Assembly: GCF_918698245.1 (NCBI RefSeq)
Contig: NZ_CAKKMS010000002.1
Span: 1,114,550-1,178,549 of the forward strand
Source of the DNA: Pedobacter sp. Bi126
GTDB taxonomy: Bacteria > Bacteroidota > Bacteroidia > Sphingobacteriales > Sphingobacteriaceae
Length of the DNA: 64,000 nucleotides
Direction: 5' to 3'
The notes under the pieces were generated by a model. That model was not told the DNA's origin. It worked only from the letters and a program-made list of their open reading frames with translations, and ran no database searches. A program made the position numbers and the translations under genes. Positions 27,278 through 36,105 of the stretch are shown piece by piece (within the stretch, counting starts at the first letter, position 1; each line of letters opens with the position of its first letter).

Positions 27278-28063
27278 TTAGGTATCAGTTGTGACACCAT
27301 CCCAATCCTGATCCATCAACCTGATAATCCAGTTGAGCGCATAGTGTCTTTCATAAACTACACTTTTATCAAGGTTTCCCGGAACCGGCTCATTATTTAC
27401 CCTGGAATTAACACATGCCCAGTCTAAACGTAATATCAGATCGGCCTGATCAAGAATCTCGGCCTTGCTCCTAAGTTTTGCCTGCTCCCTGAATTCTTTT
27501 TTGCTCCGCGAGAACAAATGCTTTACATCACTCCCTACATCACAGCGTTTATCCGGGTATACCAACGTATCGATATAACCCAGTGCCCAGAGCATAACAT
27601 GATAACCCTCCGCCCTCCAGTTGGCATCTGTTAGCTGCTGTGAACTGGGATTTTCATTAAGTGCAAATTCTTTTTCAGCAGCAGTGAGCTTTTCCATCAC
27701 CTTATACTTTTTTTCAACCTCGGCAAGCATTTTTTTGTCAGCTTTTTCACTTTTTAGCTCCAGATAGCACAATGCTATCGCCCTGTCGACGATTTCATCA
27801 CTGGTCCTAACAGCAACCTGGTCCGCCGGATCTAGGAACATTGCATTGGGATTGGTATAAATGGGTACTGCATGAAATCTGCAGACCGCCTCCGATCTTT
27901 TCCGCCTTTCAATCTGCTCTTTGGTAGCCTGAATATTCTCTACCGGCACAGACATCGCTTTAACAGCCTCAATAGTTAAGGGTTTATTGTTGGGCCTATC
28001 CCCACCGCAGCCAAAAAGCGTGAGAAATAAACAGATTGCAGTTACTGTTATGGATCGTTTCAT
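27278..28063 (-). CDS. DUF4272-type lipoprotein
   Basis: A 261-residue protein with a lipoprotein signal (MKRSITVTAICLFLTLFGC). The mature part follows the DUF4272 pattern: RKRSEAVCRFHAVPIYTNPN, a segment with EIVDRAIALCYLELKSE, and NWRAEGYHVMLWALGYIDTL. The function of the family is unknown. It sits beside a group of broken immunity-like genes, but no toxin is visible, so a link is only suggestive. Confidence 0.7.
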   Translation of the reverse strand: MKRSITVTAICLFLTLFGCGGDRPNNKPLTIEAVKAMSVPVENIQATKEQIERRKRSEAVCRFHAVPIYTNPNAMFLDPADQVAVRTSDEIVDRAIALCYLELKSEKADKKMLAEVEKKYKVMEKLTAAEKEFALNENPSSQQLTDANWRAEGYHVMLWALGYIDTLVYPDKRCDVGSDVKHLFSRSKKEFREQAKLRSKAEILDQADLILRLDWACVNSRVNNEPVPGNLDKSVVYERHYALNWIIRLMDQDWDGVTTDT

Positions 28064-28316
28064 TTTGGGTATTTCTGGTTATCCAATGCATTAGCCTCAA
28101 GACTCGACTCTTTGGGCTGATCATTTTTTTCGTCAACGGCCAACAAAATACAAATATATCATATATAATCCTATGGCGAGGTTATCCGCGATAGCTTCCG
28201 ACTATCTCATATTTTACAGCGTTCCCAGATCATCCCTTTCACTTCATCCATCACTCAAAGCGCCGCGAAAAAGCCCCTCCCGCAAAACGATCAGGGCTTT
28301 AGACAGCTAAGCCAAA

Positions 28317-28514
28317 CCAAAAAATCGACTGATTTTTTCAAGCAGGGTTAGCAGATCCAACAGAAACTCAAGGTAAATCTCCCCGTCTGATAAAAAGTCG
28401 GTCAGCCGCTTTTCTTCGATATCCTCAAAAGACGTATCCACCCAGATTGTCCCATGCATATCTAATCGCAGGCCCTCGACATACTCCTCCAGCTCGACAT
28501 ACGAATCATCTGAC
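28317..28514 (-). pseudogene. C-terminal fragment of an unidentified acidic protein
   Basis: The minus strand encodes an open, coding-like stretch without a start (VELEEYVEGLRLDMHGTIW, then FEDIEEKRLTDFLSDGEIYL, then LLDLLTLLEKISRFFGLA) ending at TAG 28317. A small GGGCTTT/AAAGCCC hairpin lies just beyond. The style is that of small cytoplasmic immunity-type proteins, but I cannot name a family. The open stretch ends abruptly where an opposite-strand fragment begins (28515). Confidence 0.45.
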
Positions 28515-28646
28515 GAATTCTATTTCGTCTACTTAGATGAAGATAGGAATGATCCACTTGTGTACTCATTTGATGGGGACAGGTTATATGAAATTGGTTT
28601 AACTGATTTTAACTCACTTATTCATTCAACGGAAAAAAAATCTTAG
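28515..28646 (+). pseudogene. C-terminal fragment of an SMI1/KNR4-like protein
   Basis: The fragment reads EFYFVYLDEDRNDPLVYSFD, then GDRLYEIGLTDFNSLI, and ends in TAG 28644-28646. This matches the usual end of SMI1/KNR4-type immunity proteins (aromatic-rich VYLDED...DP.VY). The N-terminal part is missing. Confidence 0.5.
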
Positions 28647-28705
28647 TAGCTTTATCTATCAACTGTATTTCTGCCAAATGAAACGCAGTAATAGACCTAT
28701 CTTTA

Positions 28706-29207
28706 ATGAATCAATATTCTCTACTTTCTTATCCAAACACCGATTCTAATCTATCTAAAAACGTTCAAAATTTTTATTCCTTTATTTCTAATCGAAATTT
28801 GTCAGGAGCTATTTTTTTATTGAACAAGGAATTGATGTAACAACGAATAGCAATCAAGCCATTCTAAATGCGGCTTTAGTGAGTGACTTGAAGCAACTAA
28901 TTTATTAGTAAAGCATGGAGCCAATCTCTATACTCAAAATGAAAAAATCATACTTTTCGCTGCAAAATTTGGTGATCCACTTTTTATCCGAGATTTAAAT
29001 GCTAAATATGAATTCTCTCAGATAAGTAAAAACAAAACGCTTGTAGTAGCTTGCTCAAGAGGCATTAGAACTTCTTCTTTATACCTTATTGATTCCGGAG
29101 CAGAAGTTAATGCCTATAATTCATTGTGCTTACAAATAGCTTTACGTAATCATCATTTCTATTTAGCAACTGACTTACAAATGATCTTGGAGCTAACAAA
29201 AGAGTGA
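28706..29207 (+). pseudogene. Frameshifted ankyrin-repeat gene
   Basis: An ATG at 28706 opens MNQYSLLSYPNTDSNLSKN and continues to SGAIFL, where the frame shifts (near 28826) to IEQGIDVTTNSNQAILNAAL. It shifts again (near 28894) to LLVKHGANLYTQNEKIILFA. The last frame continues with SLYLIDSGAEVNAYNS and stops at 29205-29207. Combined, the ankyrin pattern (A..LI..GA.VN) is clear over about 165 residues. Two shifts make it a pseudogene unless they are sequencing errors. Confidence 0.6.
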
Positions 29208-29317
29208 ATTTTGGTTTTCTTTTATTGTTTAAAGAAGGAGTAGAGCAACAAGTGACGCATAAATATTCAAAAAAGATGCTGTTTGATGATATAAGTTTTC
29301 TTGATTCCTTAAGAATC

Positions 29318-29630
29318 ATGTGGACACCAATTTCATTAATCGAATTAGAAGAATGGATCTCAAGGGGAGAATCAAAACTCGAAGGTGAGCCATTGAACTT
29401 TTGGAACCTGATTAAAATTGTGCCCCAGAAATGGCAGGAAAAAGAATATGGAAAGGAGGCCGGAGGATTTTGGGTGGTCGCAATCTTCGGTAATGCGGTA
29501 GTTTTCTATAATGATATCGAAGATGGGTTTAATATTTCGCCATATGCAGCTTATGGACAGATTAGCGAATATGCATTGTGAACAAGCCAAACTTGATTGG
29601 ATCATAGAACGACTTTACAATTCATTAAAA
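29318..29630 (+). pseudogene. Frameshifted small immunity-like protein gene
   Basis: From ATG 29318 the frame reads MWTPISLIELEEWISRGESK, then FWNLIKIVPQKWQEKEYGKE, then AGGFWVVAIFGNAVVFYND, and stops at TGA 29579-29581. One base on, another frame continues naturally with EQAKLDWIIERLYNSLKQN. Bacteroidota proteins of this type occur in toxin-immunity neighbourhoods, from memory of the family. The frame is also open upstream to a GTG at 29204, which overlaps the ankyrin stop. The open frame beyond 29630 is not convincing and runs into sequence antisense to the next gene. Confidence 0.5.
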
Positions 29631-29839
29631 CAAAATGCTCAACTACCAATGCGCACAAGTGACTTGACAAGCAAAATGTTTGCATATCGATACCTTAAAG
29701 ATATCGATTACCTGAGCCTGCTTACGAATGTCGATGCGCACCGTTGGTGTGGAATGGATTTACGGAAAAGATTTTTAGAAAATATCCAGCCGTTGCTTAA
29801 CACATTGCTCACCTTCAGCAGTTCCGTCTATCCTTTGAC

Positions 29840-32800
29840 CTACCTGATGATCACCACCCAGCCCGAAGCAGCCTTTGTCCCATTGCCTGTAAGTATTGTA
29901 TAGAAGTAGGTACCCACCGGCAGATCGGTCCCGTTATAAGTGCCGTCCCATGGTTTCTGATAACCAACAGAGGAAAATAACCTGGTTCCGCCCCGGTTAA
30001 AAACCTCAACCCGGCAATTTGGATACAGGCCGATATTTTGGATATTCCACTGATCATTCACCCCATCCCCATTTGGAGAAAAAGCCGTTGGAGCCTCAAC
30101 TGCTATACTTCCTGGAATCACCGTCAATATTCCATGTACGTAATCAATCTGGTAATTAAGGGAAGCGGCCCCCGCAATCGAAATAACATAATCACCAGGT
30201 ACAGAGGCCGGCCCCGCGTTAGTGCTTGCCACCGGCATTCCGATCAGATCCACCGATCCCTCCTGATTGACAAAGCCGCTGTATAGCAGGGTGAGTTCCG
30301 GATTGGCCTGCCCATATCTCCTCACCTTATCCTCGGCCGTTATCCTAAGCTTTGCCTTCTCAACATCAACATCGCCAGGAATAAAGTCCATCGCATAATT
30401 TCCGGCACCAAGGCTTCCCTGAACTGAAACGGGAATTGCTGCCTTGCTGTATTTGCCAACAGGATCTTTTGGGCGCATACCGGCAGTGATGTCCAGCTCA
30501 ACGGTTTCGATACGGTCACCGTTTTTCAGCCCTGTGGCGATAAAATTTTTTGTGGATAAGGAATTAGGAAGAGATTTTCCATAAACTTTCTGTATTGCGG
30601 CCGGTGTTAGGGTAAGCGGGGCCGGCAGGACATGGCCAATAAGTCCGGCGAGGGATGCTGCACCGGCTCCCGGTGAAACACCACTGATCTGACCCTGGTA
30701 GTCACCTACATCAGCGAAAGCCCCCAGACGGATATACAATACTCTTTTTCCCTCCTGCCCAACCGCAACATCCAGTTCGCTTGAAAAGGCTGTATTATCC
30801 TCGCTGATCTCATAACCTTCAGGTGCAACCAGGCGGACAGCTGATGAGAGCCTTTTTCCGGAAAGGCTGAATACCGCTGCAGCCGAGGGTGTGCCATAAA
30901 CCGTACCCAGTACCGGAATATTCCCTTCAAGTGTTAGCGATGGTGCAGCGGGGCTTACATTAATTTTAAAAACGACTGCATCCCCTTCACATCCGTCTCC
31001 CGTGGCAGTTAAGGGAACAGCCCTCAGGGTTGCTGTTATCGGGAGCGGTCCACTGTTCAGCGGTAAAAAGGACGCAATATCGCCAGTGCCGCTGGCAGCC
31101 AACCCTATATCGGGTCTGTCATTTGTCCATGCAACACGGCCATAACTGCCGTTGAAGGCAATGACGCTGGTAGGCCTGCCCTCGACTGCCTCTATATCTG
31201 CTATCCTATCCAATCGCGGCATTGCCATCACCGTTGCACTAACTGCTACCCGCTGGGTTTCAGCCCTGGCAGATTCTATTAGCACCTCACCGAGGATTTC
31301 ACCTGCTGGAGCATCGGCTGCCGACCTTAAATAAACCTCCGCATCCCTGATCAGGCCATTCTGGTGTTCAAATAAAATGTTTTTCCCAAAACCAGAAAAA
31401 GGGTTCCCGGAAAGTTCAAAACCGGGAGGTGCCTTTAACGAAAGTGGAGCAAAAAGATTTTCGCCACCGAGGGTAAAATGCAATAAATTGGGTGACAGTG
31501 ATGCACTTCCCTGACAGGAAAGGACGCTACCGCTTACGGCCGAAACCGTAATTACCGGAAGCTCATAGACAGTTCCATCCGGGATGGAAAGTGATGAAGA
31601 AGCACCACCATCGCTGAGCGCACTGACCTCGCCTTTAAATGTTCCCGCTGTATTATCTGCCCTGAGCCTGATATAAATGGTAACCGGCAAGGTTAAATCA
31701 GCGGCAGGCAGTGTGAGCTTGTCACTAAAATCAGTATTGTCCCTGCTAACTTCAAACCCTATCGGCGCGTAAACCGTTACATCGGTGCTAATGCCACTCG
31801 CCAAAACACTCACCGTGGTTGCTTCCGAAGGAGTTCCCTTTTGCGTATGCAGTGCTATCGGGTTCCCGCTGACAACCAGACTTCCCGCACCCGATGGATT
31901 GACCGTAATCTTAAAATTTACAATACCGGTATTGCAGGTGAGCCCGCCCAAAATAAAATTTCCGTGGGCACTGGACCAAACACCTGCACCCGCACTCGAC
32001 ACCAGTTCATTGGTAACGGTATTGATTACGGAAACGTCTCCGCTGGAGGTGTTGACCACATATAGCCAGTTGCCATCGGCGCTTACGCGGGAGCCATTCG
32101 GATAGCTTCCCACCTGCACGCGCTTGACCAGTGAAAAATCGTTAGTATCATATATTTCCACACGGTCCAGCGCAAAAATCGATGCATAGATACGGCTGCC
32201 GTCCGGACTGATAGAAAGACCGGAAACTGTTGCTGTGAGTATGGAACTGATTACCGTACCCGTTGCGATATCGACAACGTTGATTCCTCTTGAAAAACCG
32301 ACATAAAGCCTTTTTCCGTCAGGGCTGCAGACCAGATGATTGGGTTTCCTACTGACCCCGTCTGTAAAAGTCCGGTAAACAACGTTATCCGCTGTATTGA
32401 TAAGGGAAACGGAATTGCCATCCCCATTGGAAACGAAGAGCGTAGCACCATCGGTACTGAGTGCCATATACGCCGGCCCTGCCCCCACCTGTATGGTAGC
32501 GATAAGTGACCGGGTTAAGGTATTGACCACATAAACCGCGTTGGAGTTATTGCTCACCAGGTAGACCCGGCTCCCGTCTGCATTTAAAATCATCCTCGTG
32601 GGCTGTCCCGGAAGGGGTATTCTGGTTTCCCTTGCAAAACTTGCAGCCACCTTGAGGCTGAGTACAGGGGACCTCGAGTTGAGGTAATAAAGGATTTCCC
32701 CATCCGGGCTGAACAGTACATCCATAGGCTCATTTCCCAGTCCGACAAGAAATGTAGTTTTATTGGTTGCCAGGTTAATAAGTGCGAAACTGTTACTGAC

Positions 32801-33433
32801 CGCTCCGGTGACAAAGGCCTGACCAGATGAAAAGGGTATGGCTTTTATCGAGGCAGTTACTGGGCTGCTGCCATTATTGACCGCTGCAAAGGAAGGTATC
32901 GGGCCAAACCCACTTGCCGGAAGTCCCACAGCGGGGTTATCGTTCACCCAGTAATAGTTATTCCCGGCAAGATCGACTGCCTTTGTAGGAGCGCCGTTTG
33001 CAACGATCTGATCGGGAACAGACGGGATAGTTCCCCTGATCGCCGCGGTAAGTTTCACTGTCTTTGTCTGTGCCCTGGCTGAAGATGCAGTGACCGTTCC
33101 CTCGATCATCCCTGCAGGGGCCTCGGCAGATGAGCGGACATACAATATGATTTCATTTACCTTCCCTCCCATAGCCTCGACGGTTAGACTGCCTGAATAA
33201 GCTGTTTTAAGATTTCTTGAAATCTCAAAGCCCGGGGATACCGAGAGCATGATCCCTGAACGGAGATTATTCCCGGAAAGATTTAGCCTTAGAACAGCGG
33301 GTGACTGTGAAACACTTCCTTGACAGGCAAAAATGTCATGATAGGATTTGTACAATTCAATAGTCTGCCCAAAGGCACCTGTAGTGAGAAAAACAGTCAG
33401 TAGAAATAAAAAGAATGTCTTTAAAGGTTTCAT
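29840..33433 (-). CDS. Large T9SS-secreted surface protein (YVTN propeller, MBG domains, CHU_C sorting domain)
   Basis: A 1197-residue secreted protein with a signal peptide (MKPLKTFFLFLLTVFLTTGAFGQ). Residues ~190-500 contain repeated VSPDG/LSTDG-ADGSRVY units with 'VYVVNT', as in YVTN-type beta-propellers. Several immunoglobulin-like beta modules follow. MBG-type repeats (KVYGKSLP and RRYGQANPELTLLYSGF) lie at ~935-1105. The C-terminus (AFSPNGDGVNDQWNIQN to GTYFYTI) is the type B CHU_C domain that directs export by the type IX system and attachment to the cell surface. It may act in adhesion or in contact with surfaces or other cells. Its 3' end abuts the broken immunity-like genes. Confidence 0.88.
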   Translation of the reverse strand: MKPLKTFFLFLLTVFLTTGAFGQTIELYKSYHDIFACQGSVSQSPAVLRLNLSGNNLRSGIMLSVSPGFEISRNLKTAYSGSLTVEAMGGKVNEIILYVRSSAEAPAGMIEGTVTASSARAQTKTVKLTAAIRGTIPSVPDQIVANGAPTKAVDLAGNNYYWVNDNPAVGLPASGFGPIPSFAAVNNGSSPVTASIKAIPFSSGQAFVTGAVSNSFALINLATNKTTFLVGLGNEPMDVLFSPDGEILYYLNSRSPVLSLKVAASFARETRIPLPGQPTRMILNADGSRVYLVSNNSNAVYVVNTLTRSLIATIQVGAGPAYMALSTDGATLFVSNGDGNSVSLINTADNVVYRTFTDGVSRKPNHLVCSPDGKRLYVGFSRGINVVDIATGTVISSILTATVSGLSISPDGSRIYASIFALDRVEIYDTNDFSLVKRVQVGSYPNGSRVSADGNWLYVVNTSSGDVSVINTVTNELVSSAGAGVWSSAHGNFILGGLTCNTGIVNFKITVNPSGAGSLVVSGNPIALHTQKGTPSEATTVSVLASGISTDVTVYAPIGFEVSRDNTDFSDKLTLPAADLTLPVTIYIRLRADNTAGTFKGEVSALSDGGASSSLSIPDGTVYELPVITVSAVSGSVLSCQGSASLSPNLLHFTLGGENLFAPLSLKAPPGFELSGNPFSGFGKNILFEHQNGLIRDAEVYLRSAADAPAGEILGEVLIESARAETQRVAVSATVMAMPRLDRIADIEAVEGRPTSVIAFNGSYGRVAWTNDRPDIGLAASGTGDIASFLPLNSGPLPITATLRAVPLTATGDGCEGDAVVFKINVSPAAPSLTLEGNIPVLGTVYGTPSAAAVFSLSGKRLSSAVRLVAPEGYEISEDNTAFSSELDVAVGQEGKRVLYIRLGAFADVGDYQGQISGVSPGAGAASLAGLIGHVLPAPLTLTPAAIQKVYGKSLPNSLSTKNFIATGLKNGDRIETVELDITAGMRPKDPVGKYSKAAIPVSVQGSLGAGNYAMDFIPGDVDVEKAKLRITAEDKVRRYGQANPELTLLYSGFVNQEGSVDLIGMPVASTNAGPASVPGDYVISIAGAASLNYQIDYVHGILTVIPGSIAVEAPTAFSPNGDGVNDQWNIQNIGLYPNCRVEVFNRGGTRLFSSVGYQKPWDGTYNGTDLPVGTYFYTILTGNGTKAASGWVVIIR

Positions 33434-33590
33434 AACAGATGAGAGCTGAAAATTCCCTGCAAAGATAAACTAATTTATCAAAGGCTACCCCCCCAACTTA
33501 GGTATGAAGAGATTTACCGACTGGTTTCTAAAAAGGCAGACGGGGTTAAGTACAGGAGGATTGGGTGGAATTTGAATTGAAATTTAAAGC

Positions 33591-33764
33591 AACAACGATG
33601 GCTGTGTTATCGCTCGTCGCAACGAAGTGAAAGCTTACGGCATTGCCATGGGTGCACCATTCTTTAAGATCAGAGAAGAAATTAAAAAACATAACATCGC
33701 TGTGTTTAGTAGCCACTATACCGTATATGGCGATATCAGCTCAAGAGTAATGACCAATCTTTAA
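33591..33764 (+). pseudogene. umuC: Internal fragment of umuC (Y-family DNA polymerase)
   Basis: The fragment reads NNDGCVIARRNEVKAYGIAM, then GAPFFKIREEIKKHNIAVF, then SSHYTVYGDISSRVM, and ends in TAA. This is the palm/fingers region of UmuC/ImpB polymerases, which carry out translesion synthesis. Sequences before NNDG and after RVM are missing, so only about 57 of some 420 residues remain. UmuDC genes are common on Bacteroidota mobile elements, which fits the island context. Confidence 0.7.
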
Positions 33765-33981
33765 AGCCTTAAACACAAGCCGAATTGCTCCTGAAAATTC
33801 AGCTCAACAAGATGATTTTAAAAATCAAAAAGGTCATGTAAAATGCGCAAACATCAACTTCCAGGTTCGCATTCATTGCTAATATTTCAAAGAAGGAGGT
33901 GCTTATTTTTTCTGAAAATGAAAAAGGACTAACGGCGAGGAACCCGAGCCAGTAATTAAAATGAAATAAAGTATTTTACCG

Positions 33982-34323
33982 TTAGTGTTCTTGGGTAAGC
34001 ATATCAGTAAGCGGTGGTTTACCCAGCTCGTTGGCTTCAACTGTCAGCATCGTTCGGTTCCAAATGGCAGATACCGCACCTCTGTTTCACCAGCCATGTA
34101 CCTGCCTTGGTTAGCCGCTTTACGGTAAACCGATAGTGTTATCTTTTTATGGGAATCGACCAGCGTAAAAACAGTTGATCGTTAGGCCACTTTTTGACCA
34201 TAACATAAAGCCGAGCTTAGCGGCATAAGTGCCGAGTGGCGCTTGTTCCTTGGCATAAGCATAGTTTTTAGGATCATGTCCTGCTTCCAAAGCAGGAAAG
34301 AATTCCAGTACGTTTGTTTCCAT
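33982..34323 (-). pseudogene. Frameshifted small gene of unknown function
   Basis: ATG 34323 opens METNVLEFFPALEAGHDPKN, then YAYAKEQAPLGTYAAKLGFM. The frame then shifts to TLVDSHKKITLSVYRKAANQ and YLPFGT, and again to TMLTVEANELGKPPLTDMLT, ending in TAA at 33984-33982. The three parts join into one protein of about 113 residues with continuous sense. I recognise it as a small Bacteroidota hypothetical protein but not its function. A 58-residue open frame remains at the N-terminus. Confidence 0.55.
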
Positions 34324-34408
34324 GTTTTCAAAATTGATTGTTCAAAATTGGCCAGGAAAAAACAGGGTATATCCAATATTGGAGAGATTGGTTAATTGTA
34401 TGGGAATA

Positions 34409-34444
34409 AAAATACCCAAACATTAAATGAATGCCTGGGTATTT
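34409..34444 (-). terminator. Intrinsic terminator of the SusCD operon
   Basis: AAAATACCCAAACATT and AATGCCTGGGTATTTT form a stem with two internal mismatches and a short loop. On the minus strand it lies just after the stop codon of the last operon gene (34462). Confidence 0.65.
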
Positions 34445-34461
34445 TATGTTATTGATCAATA

Positions 34462-36081
34462 TTATTTGATTCTGGTAGGTGGAATAGTATCTCGGCTTAA
34501 TTCTTCACCGGCAGCACCATAGTTGACCACAATGTTATCATCTTCTATGGTAGCCATCGTCGCAACCGGAGCAACCTTCGATAAAATAATATATTTCATG
34601 CTTCTGGCTTTAACCCATTTGCCCAATGTTACGCTGTAAACCCCGCCAGCTTTATAATACCAGCCCAAATCTGCTACGCTATTATTATGATAATTAAATT
34701 TGAGTGTATTGGTTCCCTGTAAGTAATAGGGCTGATATCCCTTGGTTTGATCAGAACTATCCACCTCTAAAGGATCATAAACATCATAAAAATCGGTATT
34801 GGCAATTAAATAACCTTGGGCAGGCGGACCTGGTGTAAACAAACTTCCTCCGTTATGTACAAATACCACATCCATTGGTCTGGTGGTTGATGTAACGGTT
34901 GTACCCTTAAATGCGGCAATACCGTAGGCATTACCGCTATTGGCCAGTAATGTACTTGTAATCGACCCGAAGCCATCACCTGCGGTGGTGGAATAGTTAA
35001 TTGCCCTGATATATTGCGCGGCAGGAATTGGGGTTGAGCCAGAACTATTGATCATTTTACCTGTTCCGCCCACATAAAAATAACCTCCTTTTTTCACCGA
35101 GCCGCTGGTTAGGTTAAACTTATAGGTACGTAGCCCGCCAGTGGCCCAACCATTGGCAGGAAAACCTGTTGGTGTTGAGGCACCGGCATTATTTGTAGTT
35201 ACCACCGAAAATGGCGTAGCTGCGAAATTAATATCTCTTGTCGCAATAAACTGAATGTAATTATTGTTTGCATTAGTTCCTTTGGGATCAGGAATCCACC
35301 CTGAGATAATGAAGTCAGGGATTTCCGGCGTTGAACTTAAGGTGATTACATCTTTTATTGTTCTCATATGGTGCTCTGGAACCAGAGTTCCCGTGCTATT
35401 CACTTTATTGATGATAATACCATAATAGTTCGCCGAAAATTGGAGCACATTGTTTGCAAATGTTGCATTGGCGTCTGTATGTAAAGTAATATCGCCAAAA
35501 CCATCGTTTAACTTTTTATCGCCCGATAGTATATCGGTAGGTGTTGGAAGCGGATCAAAACCACCCTTTACAATTGCCAATAAAGTACTTTCGTATCGAT
35601 CAGGATTAGCAAGAATAAAACTACTGGGCACCCTGTTTTTGGCAATTGTGCAGTTTGAAGCTACTTTTTTAACAGCCGATGGACTTAGGTTAGTGATTTG
35701 TAAGTTACCGTTTACGCGTTTTAATACGCCACCTTCTACCTTTATCTGGACAGAATCGCCGGGAACATATTTAGCCGCTTCGGTACCTAAAGGGATTTGA
35801 ATACCACGCAATTCATTTAACCGGATACGGTCCTGAACAATAAGAACACCTTCGGGCAGGTTTTTACCAGCGTGGTCTGAAATAACGACTGCGGCAATAC
35901 TATTGGCGCCAAACATGTTGTCTGTACTTAAAGTCACATCCTCACCTTTATAAAGGTTTCTCAAATCGAAAAGCGGAATATAATTACTGACCACACCTCC
36001 CGGATAATTCGATTTTTTACAGCCAGTCCATATAAAAGGAACGGTAAATAAAAGAATGCTATATAATAATATCTTTTTCAT
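34462..36081 (-). CDS. DUF5689-containing surface lipoprotein
   Basis: A 539-residue lipoprotein (signal ending WTGC) with an N-terminal DUF5689 domain (VVISDHAGKNLPEGVLIVQD, VEGGVLKRVNGNLQITNL). Its C-terminal half is beta-rich with many Gly/Ser/Thr turns. DUF5689 proteins are encoded after SusCD genes in Bacteroidota and are thought to be cell-surface binding or processing proteins. It lies 24 bases downstream of the susD-like gene and is the last gene of the operon. Confidence 0.82.
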   Translation of the reverse strand: MKKILLYSILLFTVPFIWTGCKKSNYPGGVVSNYIPLFDLRNLYKGEDVTLSTDNMFGANSIAAVVISDHAGKNLPEGVLIVQDRIRLNELRGIQIPLGTEAAKYVPGDSVQIKVEGGVLKRVNGNLQITNLSPSAVKKVASNCTIAKNRVPSSFILANPDRYESTLLAIVKGGFDPLPTPTDILSGDKKLNDGFGDITLHTDANATFANNVLQFSANYYGIIINKVNSTGTLVPEHHMRTIKDVITLSSTPEIPDFIISGWIPDPKGTNANNNYIQFIATRDINFAATPFSVVTTNNAGASTPTGFPANGWATGGLRTYKFNLTSGSVKKGGYFYVGGTGKMINSSGSTPIPAAQYIRAINYSTTAGDGFGSITSTLLANSGNAYGIAAFKGTTVTSTTRPMDVVFVHNGGSLFTPGPPAQGYLIANTDFYDVYDPLEVDSSDQTKGYQPYYLQGTNTLKFNYHNNSVADLGWYYKAGGVYSVTLGKWVKARSMKYIILSKVAPVATMATIEDDNIVVNYGAAGEELSRDTIPPTRIK

Positions 36082-36105
36082 TTTAATAATTTTAGTAATT
36101 CCGGA

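Noticed and set aside
29630..29903. Continuation of the immunity-like frame to 29903
   Set aside because: The last part is antisense to the well-supported CHU_C domain of the surface protein, so its openness is probably incidental.
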